A stretch of 34,381 bases of DNA. It comes from Mikrocytos mackini (lineage: Eukaryota; Endomyxa; Ascetosporea; Mikrocytida; Mikrocytiidae). Location: contig JASNJN010000175.1 in NCBI GenBank assembly GCA_030180075.1, forward strand, positions 1 to 34,381, read 5' to 3'. A model generated the notes under the pieces. The model made no database searches and was not told where the DNA came from. It saw only the letters and a list, made by a program, of their open reading frames with translations. Positions within the stretch are counted from its first letter, which is position 1. Every line of letters starts with the position of its first letter. This document shows, piece after piece, positions 16,531 through 26,648 of this stretch. The position numbers were made by a program, and so were the translations under genes.

Positions 16531-17862
16531 TTATGCATTCCACTGGTGGTTTTTTAACATTGAAATCTTCACAACTTTGTTTTCGAACAAGAGTATCCAA
16601 ACACTCGTGTATATTATCGACAAAATGCCAGAAACGAAAATGTTCTCGTTCAAATACCCTAACAGTTTCATTTGAATAAAGTTTCCGGATAGTCTACTGA
16701 AGTTTATAGTTGAAGCAAAAATGGTTATGTATGTCCCACCTATTTCTTCGTCGCATACAGTGTTCATGAAACTAAACATTACTGTGAACATTATCCCTGA
16801 AATTGTGCTCATTAGAATTAATACTCCGAAAAGAAGCAACTGGAACATTAAAGAACTTTTTGGCGGTAGGAAGGTGAAGTACGAATAGTACGATGGATAT
16901 TTCAATAACATCAAACTAGAAAACGCTAAGATGGAGATATAAGATTTCTTTTTTAGGAAGTCCAACCAAAGCACGAGCCCGCCACCGTTCATCTTCTTTT
17001 CATAGTATATTGTCACCGCTATGTTCAAAACTATTGCTACTATCGATATTTTGTTTATCAGTCCCTTAGAGTATCCCAGTTTTATTATTTCCAATGTATA
17101 ACATTCTTCAAAAAATGCGAGCCCAAGCCGACTAGAAATGACAATAAAGAAGAATTCTGCTAAATTCTTGTTTTTAAGGAGTCTTAGTATCTTTCTAAAA
17201 TAAGTATATAGACTTATTTTGTTGTTCTTTTCATTTTTCTCTGCCCTTTTTATTGTACTTGAGAATATCACGACGACAAGCAACACAACCGAAAGAAGAG
17301 GAACGAATTTTAAGAAATTTCCGAACGTGTGTAAACAATTGAACGTATCACTGTAAAAGGAATAGGCTAGTGTTATTAACAAGTCTCCTGAAGTTTGTCC
17401 TACTGTCTGGCAAAGAGCTCCGTAATGTGATTCTGAGTTAGAACTGAAGAGATTCAAACACAAGGAATCCAAGGCTATGTCTTTTATAGCTGTGAACAAC
17501 ACTATGAGGAAGGAAATTGTTATTATCATATTTAGATCTATGTTTGCAAGGTCTTTTTCTCCAGACAAAGAAGAGTAAGTTGAAGAAAGCATGTAGAAAA
17601 GCGGGATTATACAGAGAATGCAGACAACGATCACGGATCTTCTTTTTCCGAATCTGGTGAAGGGGTTCAGGTCTACTAGCGGTGCAATAAATAACTTGAT
17701 CGAGAATGGGAGGCTTATTATCTGTAAAGTAGCTAATTTGGAAATAGAAAGAATCGTAGAGAAAAGTAAAGGAGTCGATCCCATGAGGAATCCAAGTATT
17801 GCGCCTTGTAGGAAATACAACGAGGTCACTATCGAAATCTTTTGATATAGTGTTATCTCCAT
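16531..17862 (-). CDS. SLC33-type acetyl-CoA transporter (443 aa)
   Basis: Major-facilitator-like membrane protein with about 11-12 hydrophobic segments. The SLC33 (AT-1) hallmarks are in order: YFLQGAILGFLMGSTPLL in the first helix, PFSIKLFIAPLVD with FGKRRS in the first loop, TAIKDIALDSL with ALCQTVGQTSGDLL in the middle, and EEIGGTYITIFASTINFSRL near the end. In other eukaryotes this protein moves acetyl-CoA from cytosol into the ER lumen for protein acetylation. It is shorter than the human protein (about 550 aa), as is usual for reduced genomes. The gene is divergent from the dsRBD-like gene, with 66 bp between starts. Confidence 0.9.
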   Translation of the reverse strand: MEITLYQKISIVTSLYFLQGAILGFLMGSTPLLFSTILSISKLATLQIISLPFSIKLFIAPLVDLNPFTRFGKRRSVIVVCILCIIPLFYMLSSTYSSLSGEKDLANIDLNMIITISFLIVLFTAIKDIALDSLCLNLFSSNSESHYGALCQTVGQTSGDLLITLAYSFYSDTFNCLHTFGNFLKFVPLLSVVLLVVVIFSSTIKRAEKNEKNNKISLYTYFRKILRLLKNKNLAEFFFIVISSRLGLAFFEECYTLEIIKLGYSKGLINKISIVAIVLNIAVTIYYEKKMNGGGLVLWLDFLKKKSYISILAFSSLMLLKYPSYYSYFTFLPPKSSLMFQLLLFGVLILMSTISGIMFTVMFSFMNTVCDEEIGGTYITIFASTINFSRLSGNFIQMKLLGYLNENIFVSGILSIIYTSVWILLFENKVVKISMLKNHQWNA

Positions 17863-17928
17863 TGTGTAAGTAGCTGTTTAAATTTTTTATTTTAAATTTT
17901 CTAAAAATTCCAAACACGAAATTAGCTC
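17863..17928. promoter_or_regulatory. 66-bp bidirectional promoter region
   Basis: The entire spacer between two divergent ATGs. It contains TTTAAATTTT twice (about 17878-17900), symmetrical enough to serve both directions. AAATTT-type signals next to starts have been described for microsporidia. Function here is inferred from position. Confidence 0.5.
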
Positions 17929-19560
17929 ATGAGAGGCTATCAAAACGATGTTTATCGAACAAATAAAACTAACAATACAAACACTCCTCATAGATCAAAC
18001 AGACAACCGAAAAATGATTTCTTTGTGGAAAAGTTGTTCGCTATGGGAAATACTCGCTTCATAAGAGAGCCATTTGAATTTAGTACCGCAAAAACCATTT
18101 CTCCATTCAGTTTATTGGAAGCCTACTACAATAAATGCTTGAATACACGGCCCTTCATAAAATCATCCAAAAGGATTGTACTTTTGAAACCAAAAGCAAC
18201 ACCAGAAGCTCCTTTTACTGCCGTTAATTTATATCGATTTTGTCTTAATTACAAAGGTGTAATAATTGGCACCTCGGAATCAGTAGATAAACACGGAGTC
18301 GCAGACAAAACAGCATTTCAAGTTATAAAAAAGTATATTTCCCCACTTTATGAAAAGATAAAACCTATTTACAAAGAAATCGATGAATTGTCACAATATA
18401 TTATTACAGAGAACCCAGGCAAGAGTAATATTAACTGTGCAATAAATTTGTCTTGTGAGAAAAAGGAAAATAGCACCACGTCAGGTCATAAAAACGCAGT
18501 ATTGAGTGAACGTAATTTTAAAGAATACATGGAACAGGTTAGGAATAGAATTTTAGAAACCGAAGGCCTTCTTAGTGAGTTGATAAAATTGGACGTACCT
18601 GAGAAGTTCAACGCTATAATGGGGCGCTTCATGAAAATCCCTACGAAGATTTTCTTTGACATTCCTGGGGTAAAGGATGAACTCGGAGTTTTTATGAAAA
18701 ATGATGACTTTAAGATTCTCTATAAATCACGCTTCACATCCAAAAAGGCTACTTCTACTACAGCCATGGTTGTGGTAAATTACGACAGGTTTATGAATGT
18801 CCCGGAAAAGGAGTATTCAAAAGCTATGAAGGACGGGCAAATATCTTTTTTATCTTACGAAGTCGGCGTCTCTAAAAAGGAAGCTAAAAGCAGAGCCATA
18901 GCCACTTTATTGCTGAACACGATCCCTGAACTTATTCCAGAAGATGCGACAAACTACGAGGCCGAAACGGAAACTACCGAAAAAAACAATGTGGAAATAA
19001 AAGCAGAAATAAACAACAGGATAGAATATGAGAAACTCGCCATATGTGATCTCGACATACTAACAGTTGAGAACGGATTCAGAACGAACGTTTACGAACA
19101 CAAAAATCCAATGGCTTTGCTGAATGAAATATTCTCAAAACTTTATAAGTCATCATTGAACTCCTTGGCAACCTTCGAAAAGCTAGAATCCACTCTGTCA
19201 GGGACAAACATGGAACTAACTTACAAGACACACACATTTCAGGCTTCCGGGAGAACAAAGAAAATAACAGAAAACACGCTTTGCTTGCTTTTAATCAAGA
19301 AGATGTTCCCTAATGTCGAGTATTATTATAAATTGGTCACTGCAAGTAAGGATAACACACAATTAAATAAAATTGTTGATGTTCCTTTTATTTCCGAAAG
19401 CAGTGAAGTGAGCCTGAATTACATCCAGAACTTAGTTCGGAACGAATTGGGAAAGAAAAACCCATACACAGGCATGGGAAAGAAGAAGAAAGAAGTATTG
19501 GCTTGGTCTGGTTACAAATATATCAAAAAGAATACAATGAATTGGATTTTGAATAATTAA
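17929..19560 (+). CDS. Protein with three to four dsRNA-binding-domain-like repeats (543 aa)
   Basis: I see no catalytic domain, but the dsRBD pattern (helix, three strands, Gly-x-x-x-Lys-Lys-x-Ala helix) recurs. Repeat 1 is residues ~58-140 (SPFSLLEAYYNK to GVADKTAFQVIKKYI). Repeat 2 is ~247-335 (VKDELGVFMKN to YEVGVSKKEAKSRAIATLLL). Repeat 3 is ~402-462 (NPMALLNEIFSKLY to ASGRTKKITENTLCLLLI). A C-terminal half repeat is at ~512-535 (GMGKKKKEVLAWSGYKYI). The N-terminal 50 residues are basic and disordered. Such proteins bind structured RNA, for example as partners of Dicer, in editing or in mRNA control. The family assignment rests on pattern only; repeats 1 and 3 are degenerate. Intact frame, divergent from SLC33. 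Confidence 0.5.
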   Translation: MRGYQNDVYRTNKTNNTNTPHRSNRQPKNDFFVEKLFAMGNTRFIREPFEFSTAKTISPFSLLEAYYNKCLNTRPFIKSSKRIVLLKPKATPEAPFTAVNLYRFCLNYKGVIIGTSESVDKHGVADKTAFQVIKKYISPLYEKIKPIYKEIDELSQYIITENPGKSNINCAINLSCEKKENSTTSGHKNAVLSERNFKEYMEQVRNRILETEGLLSELIKLDVPEKFNAIMGRFMKIPTKIFFDIPGVKDELGVFMKNDDFKILYKSRFTSKKATSTTAMVVVNYDRFMNVPEKEYSKAMKDGQISFLSYEVGVSKKEAKSRAIATLLLNTIPELIPEDATNYEAETETTEKNNVEIKAEINNRIEYEKLAICDLDILTVENGFRTNVYEHKNPMALLNEIFSKLYKSSLNSLATFEKLESTLSGTNMELTYKTHTFQASGRTKKITENTLCLLLIKKMFPNVEYYYKLVTASKDNTQLNKIVDVPFISESSEVSLNYIQNLVRNELGKKNPYTGMGKKKKEVLAWSGYKYIKKNTMNWILNN

Positions 19561-19795
19561 GTGGTTTCGCTATTTATTCGGACATTCTTAAAAATTTGAC
19601 TGTAAAATGCGTGTTCATTTGAAATATAATTTACTATTTATTGTTTACACATAATATAACATTTTAAACTTATCATAGATCTATTATGATCCTCGTCTAG
19701 CAGTTGTTTGAAGAAACTTTTCTCTAAAGTTAAATTTTGAAATTTCAATTTATCTAGAACTTGATTGTTAGGCATTCAAAAAACAAAACAAAGAT

Positions 19796-22700
19796 ATGGT
19801 CACTAAAACTAGCAACGAGGAAAACATTCTATGTCAGGTATGTTTCAATGGAGATGTAGAATTCGGGAACGAGATTGTAATCTGTCATCAGTGTAACATC
19901 GCAGTCCACCAAGCATGTTACGGGATAGTGTCAGTGCCAACAATGAATTGGTTTTGTGAGACATGTTCAGAACAGTTATCTAGGCCCGGCGAATTCATTC
20001 CAAGATATTGCCTTTTGTGCCCAATTACAACCGGCGCGTTTAAAAAGATTACTGATAGCAACAACTACGTCCATGTGTGTTGTGCACTAGTTCATAACGG
20101 ACCGTGGGTAGTAGGTGAAGACAAGATGTTATCCATTTCAGGCCTTGAATACATTAAAGAAAGTTTATTCACTCACAGATGTATGATTTGCCGAAAAGTC
20201 AAAGGGGCCACAATAGTCTGCACGTGGCCAAGATGTAACAAAAAGTTCCACGTATTGTGTGCTTACCTATCCGCTCAGGCACACATTTACATTCTGGACA
20301 ATCCAACAAATATAAGTTACATTCAAAACATAAAGACCAGCGAAGACGACACAGCCGGCTTTGTGTTTTATTGCGAAAAACACAACGAAGAGCTCCTCAG
20401 AAAACTAAATACAAAGGAATGTTTGAACAGTGGAGTAATCACAGTGTCTCAACTCAAAGCAGCGTTCAAACCTAAGCGCAAAAAGCAAATGATGAAAATA
20501 GACATCACAATACCCGAAAAGAATTTGCTAAAGAAAAACAAATTACAATGCGAAATTTGTTGTTCAAAAGAAGGCGATTTTCTGTCATGCTCTAATTGCC
20601 TAATTCAAGTACATGAGAACTGTTACTACCCTTTAAAAAGACCCCCTCTGCTCCCTTCTAGCAAATTCAAAACAAAAACGGAGGAACTGAAATGGGTGTG
20701 TGACTTTTGTTATTTCTTTATCACATTAAAGAGGAAAAAGTACTCCAACTCGTGTATAGTCTGTGCTGGAAAAGGAGGCCCAATGAAGGCCACAATAGAA
20801 GGAGACTTTGTGCATTTAGTATGTGCACTATCACATTGTATCTTTGAGTTGATTTACACAGCACCCAACTTTTTGGACGTTAAATTTGGAACCATAGACA
20901 ACAACATAAAAAATACTAAACATGCAGATTCCACACCAAGCATTGTACTAAATGCAACTTTAAAGAAATGTAACAATGAAAACAGGCAGATATGTACGGT
21001 TTGCAGCAAACTTGCTTACAATGGAACGTTAGAACCATGTGTGGTTTGCAATAAAAATTACCATGCCAGCTGTGCGGTGGATATGAGCAGTTTAATAGTT
21101 ATGCTCGAGTGCAACACTTCAACCATTTACTTCAGCAACGAAAAGTACTCAATATTAGATTTTATATCTAATGTATCAAACATTTATAACTCCAAAAATT
21201 ACCTCACTGCAATAGTCTGTTTTAATTGCAAAAAAGGGTTGAGTTTTAATAAAGACAGCAACAAACTTATTTCCATAGAAAGCTCCTATTTTAACCCAAC
21301 AGAAAACAATATCCTACAGTATATGATCCCGATTTCATATGGTAACGAATCACAAGCCGGAAGTTTGAAGAAGCTTCCACATAGAGTCTTGTTTGATAAG
21401 ATACTTGCAACAATCACAGACAGAACAACTTGCTACACGGATACTTCTTCTATAGGCAGGCTCATTACACACAACAGAGCCGAGTTTTCTCTAGCCAAAA
21501 CGAAATCATCTGACGGTTTTTGGGATGGGCTTCAAAACTTCAACAGGGAATTGAATAGAAACGACATTTTTTATTTGACTGGGTTGTTGAGCGATGGATG
21601 TGCATCACATATAGACGTTGAAAACACTAGAAAATTAATAAACAAGAGAAACCAAGAAAATGGCTTCGATTTAAATTTCAACAATATTTGCAATTGTTTC
21701 AAATGTATTTCATTAGATAACCCATTTTTGGAGGGGCGTTTGAACTTAGAGAAACTTCCGAATTTGGTATCTTTAGACGACAAAAAACTCGAAGTAGAAA
21801 TTATTAAAGATGGGAAGAAGATTCCCGTTTTATTTAACAAAGTTACAAATACTCTAGAACAAACAAAAAATAACATAATTAACGACCTATTGTCTAAACT
21901 AAATACAAACAACACCAAATATATGGACACAACAAAGGGGCTACCAAACTTAGACGTTTTATATTACAACAGACTACACAGCTGCAGAATCAAGCTCCTA
22001 GTCCTGCTTCTAAACGCGGGATTAAACGACTTCTTGAACGTCAATAAACTTTACTTGAACACTGCTAAGGGGCAAATTAGAAAGACCGAATATTGTTGTG
22101 TTTGCTTTGGCATGCTACGCGCGGAAACAGACCTTATATTCATAAAATGCAGCTTCTGTAACATAAAAGCGCACAAAATATGCACCGGAGAAACATCATC
22201 TGCTTTTGATACGTCTGCGCAGGCTGTGTGGACGTGCGAAAACTGCCAAAACAACCAAAAGGCGTATAACAACAATGTAGTCACTGATGAGCGTGCATGT
22301 GCATTCTGCAACTTTGAGGGCCTTTTATTAAAGTCTTCTATAAACGGAATATTCGCCCACCTAATTTGCTTTATAATTGAATCTCAATGCACAAAACTGG
22401 TGGATATATTCACGTTGTCATTCATTGTCAATCAACAAACTATTAGACACAAATATAAATGCTCTCATTGCAACTTCAGCTTTAAGAGTGGGATGGGAAT
22501 AGGCTGTTCGGGCGAAGGCTGTAAAAAGAGATACCATTCTCTCTGTGCATGGAAGAAGTGTTGTGTGTTCGATTTCTCGGGCACTTTTAACGGAGGCACA
22601 AATGACCAAACTAAGATCTATTGCTGTCTAGAGCATATCCCTGAAGACAATAGGTTTAAGGAACTGTACGGATCAAACCTGGTAAATTTGAACAACTTAC

Positions 22701-24178
22701 AAAAGATGAGGACTCTATTCATTTTCAAAGAATTCGAAGAGTATGGAATTGCCAATATTCAGACAAAGCGAGATATTTTCCTTTCAGAAGAAGACTTAAT
22801 ATTCAGCAGTCAGATTTCCAAGCCTAAGTTTGCTATGATTCCTTCTCTCAGCAGAAAGAACCTGCACCAATCTATTCAAGCCTTTCAACCAGCGTTGATA
22901 GCAGACGAAACGCCGGGACAAAGGAAGAAAATAACTGCGGTTGTAACCAAGGGCAATCCGTTAATCGAAGTCGAAGCGTTGGACAACACCGGGCTCACGA
23001 ACTTAAGCGCCTTCAAATTAAACATCAGCCTGATTATTCAACTGAGAAACATAAACAGTATGTTCCCTGATCGTATTTGCAATATTTGTCTGGATAGCAT
23101 CCTGATATCCACGAACTTCACGCTTATTAGATGCCACAGTTGCGGAATTTACGTCCATGAAGAGTGTTATTACTACGGGAGACAGAAGAAAAACGTTGTC
23201 AAAGTTGACATTCCTGTGTTAAAAGATACCGGGGGGGGCAGCAACGACGAATTGTACCAAGTATTCTGCTGTGACTTCTGTCGGTTGTTGAATACAACTA
23301 GGGCGATTCGAACACCCTCATGCATACACTGTAATTTGAACGGCTCTTCTTTTATTGTGTTTAACAATAAAGTATTAATTCACGCTGCTTGTATATTCTG
23401 GAATCCAGACAATAGAGAGAAGTTTCTCGATGGCGAGTATGAAAAACTGCTACATAATTTTCAGAATAGTTTGACAAGGAAGAAGTCATGCTACATTTGC
23501 AAGAAGGGCAATGGGACGTTAATCAGGTGTATGAAAGACACGAAATTGAAAATGGGAATAACCCAAACATGTGAGCGGTACTTCCATGTAACGTGTGGGA
23601 TGCTTGCTAACTGTAATATATTTTACATTTACGATGAAAAGGCACACAAAGAGAGTGTGTATTCGTATTGTACTTCACATATCAATGTCTTAGAGATACA
23701 CAACAGAAAATTGGAGGAGATAGATAAAACGGAAATACATAATGAAATAAGGAAGAGGTCATTGTTACTATTCATCGATACATTGCTACAGAAAGAGAAA
23801 ACGAAGGTATTGTTTAGAATCAACGAAGCGATTGTCTTTTATAAGAACTTATTGAAGGAGACTCGTATAGAGTTCGCTATAAGCAAGTTTGAATTCGCAC
23901 AAGTTGTAATGGCATTGTACTTTGAAAGCAAAGAAAGAAAAATATTCAACAAAGGGTTCATTTTGAAGAAAAGGCTGAGAAAAGATGGTTTTGATTACCT
24001 AGTTTACTTTTATGAGATACCCTTTAGTCTATTGAGTGAAGATACGAACGAAAAAATAGATGATAAAGCCAGTAAAAAGGGTTATCAAAGGAAAAGGTGG
24101 GTTTTAGAGAAGGATATTAAGATGTTCGAAGGAGGAGAGTTAGCATTTTATAAGGAAAATGTAACAGATGAAAAATAA
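19796..24178 (+). CDS. Giant PHD-finger protein with four PHD-knuckle-ePHD modules (1460 aa)
   Basis: Chromatin-reader-type nuclear protein. Module 1 (12-196) is a textbook BRPF/Jade/Nto1 PZP unit: PHD (CQVC at 13, ICHQCNIAVHQACYG, WFCETC), knuckle (YCLLC at 71, HVCCALV), and ePHD (CMICRK at 129, FHVLCA, FYCEKH at 191). Module 2 runs 252-478, with an insertion between knuckle and ePHD half. Module 3 is 767-946 and module 4 is 1094-1296; each repeats the PHD, C-x2-C knuckle with HAACI/HLICF-type Cys, and ePHD order. Residues ~480-760 link modules 2 and 3. The last 75 residues (GFILKKRLRKDGFDYLVYFYE, later KRWVLEKDI) look like a small beta-barrel, possibly Tudor or chromo-like. Known PZP proteins bind H3 tails and scaffold MYST acetyltransferases; four modules in one chain is unusual. 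Confidence 0.85.
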   Translation: MVTKTSNEENILCQVCFNGDVEFGNEIVICHQCNIAVHQACYGIVSVPTMNWFCETCSEQLSRPGEFIPRYCLLCPITTGAFKKITDSNNYVHVCCALVHNGPWVVGEDKMLSISGLEYIKESLFTHRCMICRKVKGATIVCTWPRCNKKFHVLCAYLSAQAHIYILDNPTNISYIQNIKTSEDDTAGFVFYCEKHNEELLRKLNTKECLNSGVITVSQLKAAFKPKRKKQMMKIDITIPEKNLLKKNKLQCEICCSKEGDFLSCSNCLIQVHENCYYPLKRPPLLPSSKFKTKTEELKWVCDFCYFFITLKRKKYSNSCIVCAGKGGPMKATIEGDFVHLVCALSHCIFELIYTAPNFLDVKFGTIDNNIKNTKHADSTPSIVLNATLKKCNNENRQICTVCSKLAYNGTLEPCVVCNKNYHASCAVDMSSLIVMLECNTSTIYFSNEKYSILDFISNVSNIYNSKNYLTAIVCFNCKKGLSFNKDSNKLISIESSYFNPTENNILQYMIPISYGNESQAGSLKKLPHRVLFDKILATITDRTTCYTDTSSIGRLITHNRAEFSLAKTKSSDGFWDGLQNFNRELNRNDIFYLTGLLSDGCASHIDVENTRKLINKRNQENGFDLNFNNICNCFKCISLDNPFLEGRLNLEKLPNLVSLDDKKLEVEIIKDGKKIPVLFNKVTNTLEQTKNNIINDLLSKLNTNNTKYMDTTKGLPNLDVLYYNRLHSCRIKLLVLLLNAGLNDFLNVNKLYLNTAKGQIRKTEYCCVCFGMLRAETDLIFIKCSFCNIKAHKICTGETSSAFDTSAQAVWTCENCQNNQKAYNNNVVTDERACAFCNFEGLLLKSSINGIFAHLICFIIESQCTKLVDIFTLSFIVNQQTIRHKYKCSHCNFSFKSGMGIGCSGEGCKKRYHSLCAWKKCCVFDFSGTFNGGTNDQTKIYCCLEHIPEDNRFKELYGSNLVNLNNLQKMRTLFIFKEFEEYGIANIQTKRDIFLSEEDLIFSSQISKPKFAMIPSLSRKNLHQSIQAFQPALIADETPGQRKKITAVVTKGNPLIEVEALDNTGLTNLSAFKLNISLIIQLRNINSMFPDRICNICLDSILISTNFTLIRCHSCGIYVHEECYYYGRQKKNVVKVDIPVLKDTGGGSNDELYQVFCCDFCRLLNTTRAIRTPSCIHCNLNGSSFIVFNNKVLIHAACIFWNPDNREKFLDGEYEKLLHNFQNSLTRKKSCYICKKGNGTLIRCMKDTKLKMGITQTCERYFHVTCGMLANCNIFYIYDEKAHKESVYSYCTSHINVLEIHNRKLEEIDKTEIHNEIRKRSLLLFIDTLLQKEKTKVLFRINEAIVFYKNLLKETRIEFAISKFEFAQVVMALYFESKERKIFNKGFILKKRLRKDGFDYLVYFYEIPFSLLSEDTNEKIDDKASKKGYQRKRWVLEKDIKMFEGGELAFYKENVTDEK

Positions 24179-24244
24179 TTAATCGATGGTTTTATACAGA
24201 ACATATTAAGAAGTTTTCAAATTTGGTATTTAATTAGCTTATCT

Positions 24245-26608
24245 CTACAAGAAATATAGAGAAGGCTGATGGCTTTGTTCAGCCACAATTTTTAATATCT
24301 CTTCTGTTTCCAAATGTTTGATTAAATCATTGAACTCATAACTTTGCATTTCTAAATTCATTCTCTCCTTAAGTTGATTTTTAAATCTACTCACCTTCAT
24401 GTTTGTAACGCCTTCGTCCTTAAGATCGTCAATAAGCTGCAATAATGTGTCTATTCTTTCCTCGAAGTTCCTCCTTTCCTCCGCGGATTTTCCTGTAATT
24501 AGGAGTTCCATGTCAACCAGCCCAGTTTTTGGGTCTGTTGCAGCAGCGTGTGTCGAACCCTTCAACAAATCAAGAGCCTTAGACACATCGTCGGTAGTAA
24601 TGACATTGTCCAGTCTCATCTTGGCCAATGACTCAGAAATTCGTATCAACGATTCCAGTTGTCTGATCGTAGAACTGATGACATTCTTGTTCTGTGTGTT
24701 TCCGAGACTCCTTAATTCCAAATAGCTTTGTTTGATGAGTTCGATTGCTTCTCCATTAGGCTTAGGGTTATAATTTTCGCGCGCGAACTTTATATATTCT
24801 TTTAACGTTTGTCTGTCGAGAACGTTGTCAAATTCTACTTCATCCCGGGTATCTTCTGTGTATAAAGAAAGCATATGCCCAGCGAGTCCTGCATCCTTTT
24901 GCTCATCACTTTTATCTAGCACCAAGAAGATGAGATCAAACCTAGAAATCAAAGAAGGGGGCAACCTCAAATTCTTTATAATCGACAGTTTAGGATTGTA
25001 GCGGCTTTCTCTGGGATTCGCAGCAGCCAACACGGATGTCCGAGCGTTCAGCGTACATATTATCCCCGCCTTGGCTAGCGACACGGTTTGCTGCTCCATG
25101 ACTTCGTGCATTATCGACCGAGCTCCTTCATCCATCTTATCAAACTCATCGATACAACACACACCGGAATCAGACAACACCAACGCTCCAGACTCAAGAA
25201 CATAGTCACTAGTCTCTTTGTTTTTGTAGACATACGCTGTGAGTCCCACTGCAGATGTTCCCTTACCACTTGTGTAGATTCCCCTCGGGGATATCTTGTG
25301 CACTTGTTGTAACAACTGCGACTTCGACGTCCCCGGGTCTCCACACAACAACACGTTTATTTCGTTCCTGGTCTTTTTCTCCTCGTTTGTAAATGCACTT
25401 CCACCAAAAAGCAATGACAAGATTCCAAGTTTGACATTGTCCATTCCGAATATGGAAGGCGCCAACGAACGAACAAGCAAATCATAGATATCGTCTTTCT
25501 TTGATATCTCTTTGAAGTAGTTAATTTTCCGGTTTTCTATTATGCTTTCGTTGTTACTAGTTTCCAGCTCCGTGATCCTGCTATGATTGAGAACCTTAAA
25601 ATTGGACGCGTCTACGAAATAATTGTATGTACTGTATATTTCTCTCTGCCTCTGCGTTCTCCTTATTCCCTTGATTCTATAAATTCCGGTCACTTCTATC
25701 GAGTCTCCTGGTTTCACTGTGTCATATAGGTCATCGTAAACTATTATATCTATATAAAGCGGAGTTTCGCCTTTGGGTATGCTTTCATTAGTCTCCTGAA
25801 TTTTAATAACTTGCTGGTTTCCATAAATACTGCTTTTGTGTAGCAATTTGAACGCGTTCCTTTCTCTACAGTAGTCATTTGGGCACTCTGAAGGTTCCAT
25901 AATATTGTCCCTTACGACGGGGACGGAAATGGTCTTGTTGCATTTCTCGCATTTATAAAGCGCTATCTGTAAGTTTGGAACGAGTCCACTACATCGTATT
26001 ACAAGCCCCTTAATTGTAACAAGTGTATCAATGAAACTTGGGTTTAAATCTCTAAGTGTAATAGTTATTTCCTCTTCTAGTCCAGGTGTTGTTTTCTTTA
26101 ATCCTACTTTTGCATTGTAGAGAGAACACTGTATGTTGAAGGAGTCCGGTAAAGGCCAGGAGGTTCTCTCTTCTTTAATTTGCAGGCAAACGGAATTTAA
26201 CACATCGCCGATTACTTTTAACATCTCGTGTGGATAAGATATTATTTTGTAGTAAAGCAGGTTGTTGAAGCTGTATACGTGTTCGAGGTTTATCTCCAAT
26301 GTTGAAGCTCCTCTGAGCAAAATTTCTTCTAGACGGCTTTTGTAAAAAACCAACCCGTCTTTGTTGAAGCTTAAAACAAAATCTTTGAATAATAAAGAAA
26401 CTTCTTGTATCTTTATATTGGTACCCCAAATTTGCAGGTCGCCAGATGGTAATTCTGTGAGTATATTCGCTGGTAAAGGTTGGGTTAGTTGTGATCGAGA
26501 CAATGGACTTTGTGGATGAGTCGACTCTGTGAGTTGTGTAGAGTCTTGGGAGAACAAAGATGAAGAAGAATCCCGTTGGCTTCTGTTTGTTTGAGAATCA
26601 GTATCCAT
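24245..26608 (-). CDS. MCM4: MCM4, subunit of the MCM2-7 replicative helicase (787 aa)
   Basis: ATPase subunit of the hexamer that unwinds DNA at replication forks. A Ser/Thr/Gln-rich N-terminal tail (1-50) is followed by LQIWGTNIKIQE, the MCM4-type start of the N-terminal domain. A zinc finger follows (Cys220, Cys223, Cys242, Cys247). The segment QETNESIPKGETP with VYDDLYDTVKPGDSIEVTG is diagnostic of MCM4. The AAA+ core has Walker A GDPGTSKS (423-430), Walker B CCIDEFDKM (485-492) and the arginine finger SRFD (555-558). Residues ~700-787 form the C-terminal winged helix. Full length, intact frame, and ATG at 26608 with no competing start. Convergent with the PHD gene (66 bp between stops). 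A truncated hAT copy lies 40 bp upstream of the start. Confidence 0.96.
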   Translation of the reverse strand: MDTDSQTNRSQRDSSSSLFSQDSTQLTESTHPQSPLSRSQLTQPLPANILTELPSGDLQIWGTNIKIQEVSLLFKDFVLSFNKDGLVFYKSRLEEILLRGASTLEINLEHVYSFNNLLYYKIISYPHEMLKVIGDVLNSVCLQIKEERTSWPLPDSFNIQCSLYNAKVGLKKTTPGLEEEITITLRDLNPSFIDTLVTIKGLVIRCSGLVPNLQIALYKCEKCNKTISVPVVRDNIMEPSECPNDYCRERNAFKLLHKSSIYGNQQVIKIQETNESIPKGETPLYIDIIVYDDLYDTVKPGDSIEVTGIYRIKGIRRTQRQREIYSTYNYFVDASNFKVLNHSRITELETSNNESIIENRKINYFKEISKKDDIYDLLVRSLAPSIFGMDNVKLGILSLLFGGSAFTNEEKKTRNEINVLLCGDPGTSKSQLLQQVHKISPRGIYTSGKGTSAVGLTAYVYKNKETSDYVLESGALVLSDSGVCCIDEFDKMDEGARSIMHEVMEQQTVSLAKAGIICTLNARTSVLAAANPRESRYNPKLSIIKNLRLPPSLISRFDLIFLVLDKSDEQKDAGLAGHMLSLYTEDTRDEVEFDNVLDRQTLKEYIKFARENYNPKPNGEAIELIKQSYLELRSLGNTQNKNVISSTIRQLESLIRISESLAKMRLDNVITTDDVSKALDLLKGSTHAAATDPKTGLVDMELLITGKSAEERRNFEERIDTLLQLIDDLKDEGVTNMKVSRFKNQLKERMNLEMQSYEFNDLIKHLETEEILKIVAEQSHQPSLYFL

Positions 26609-26648
26609 AAAAATAAAATTTCAAAAAAATAAATTTTATAATTTAAAC

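Noticed and set aside
21571-23823. Minus-strand frames within the PHD gene
   Set aside because: They oppose a continuous 1460-codon gene and are Cys/Phe/Ser-rich complements of its codons.
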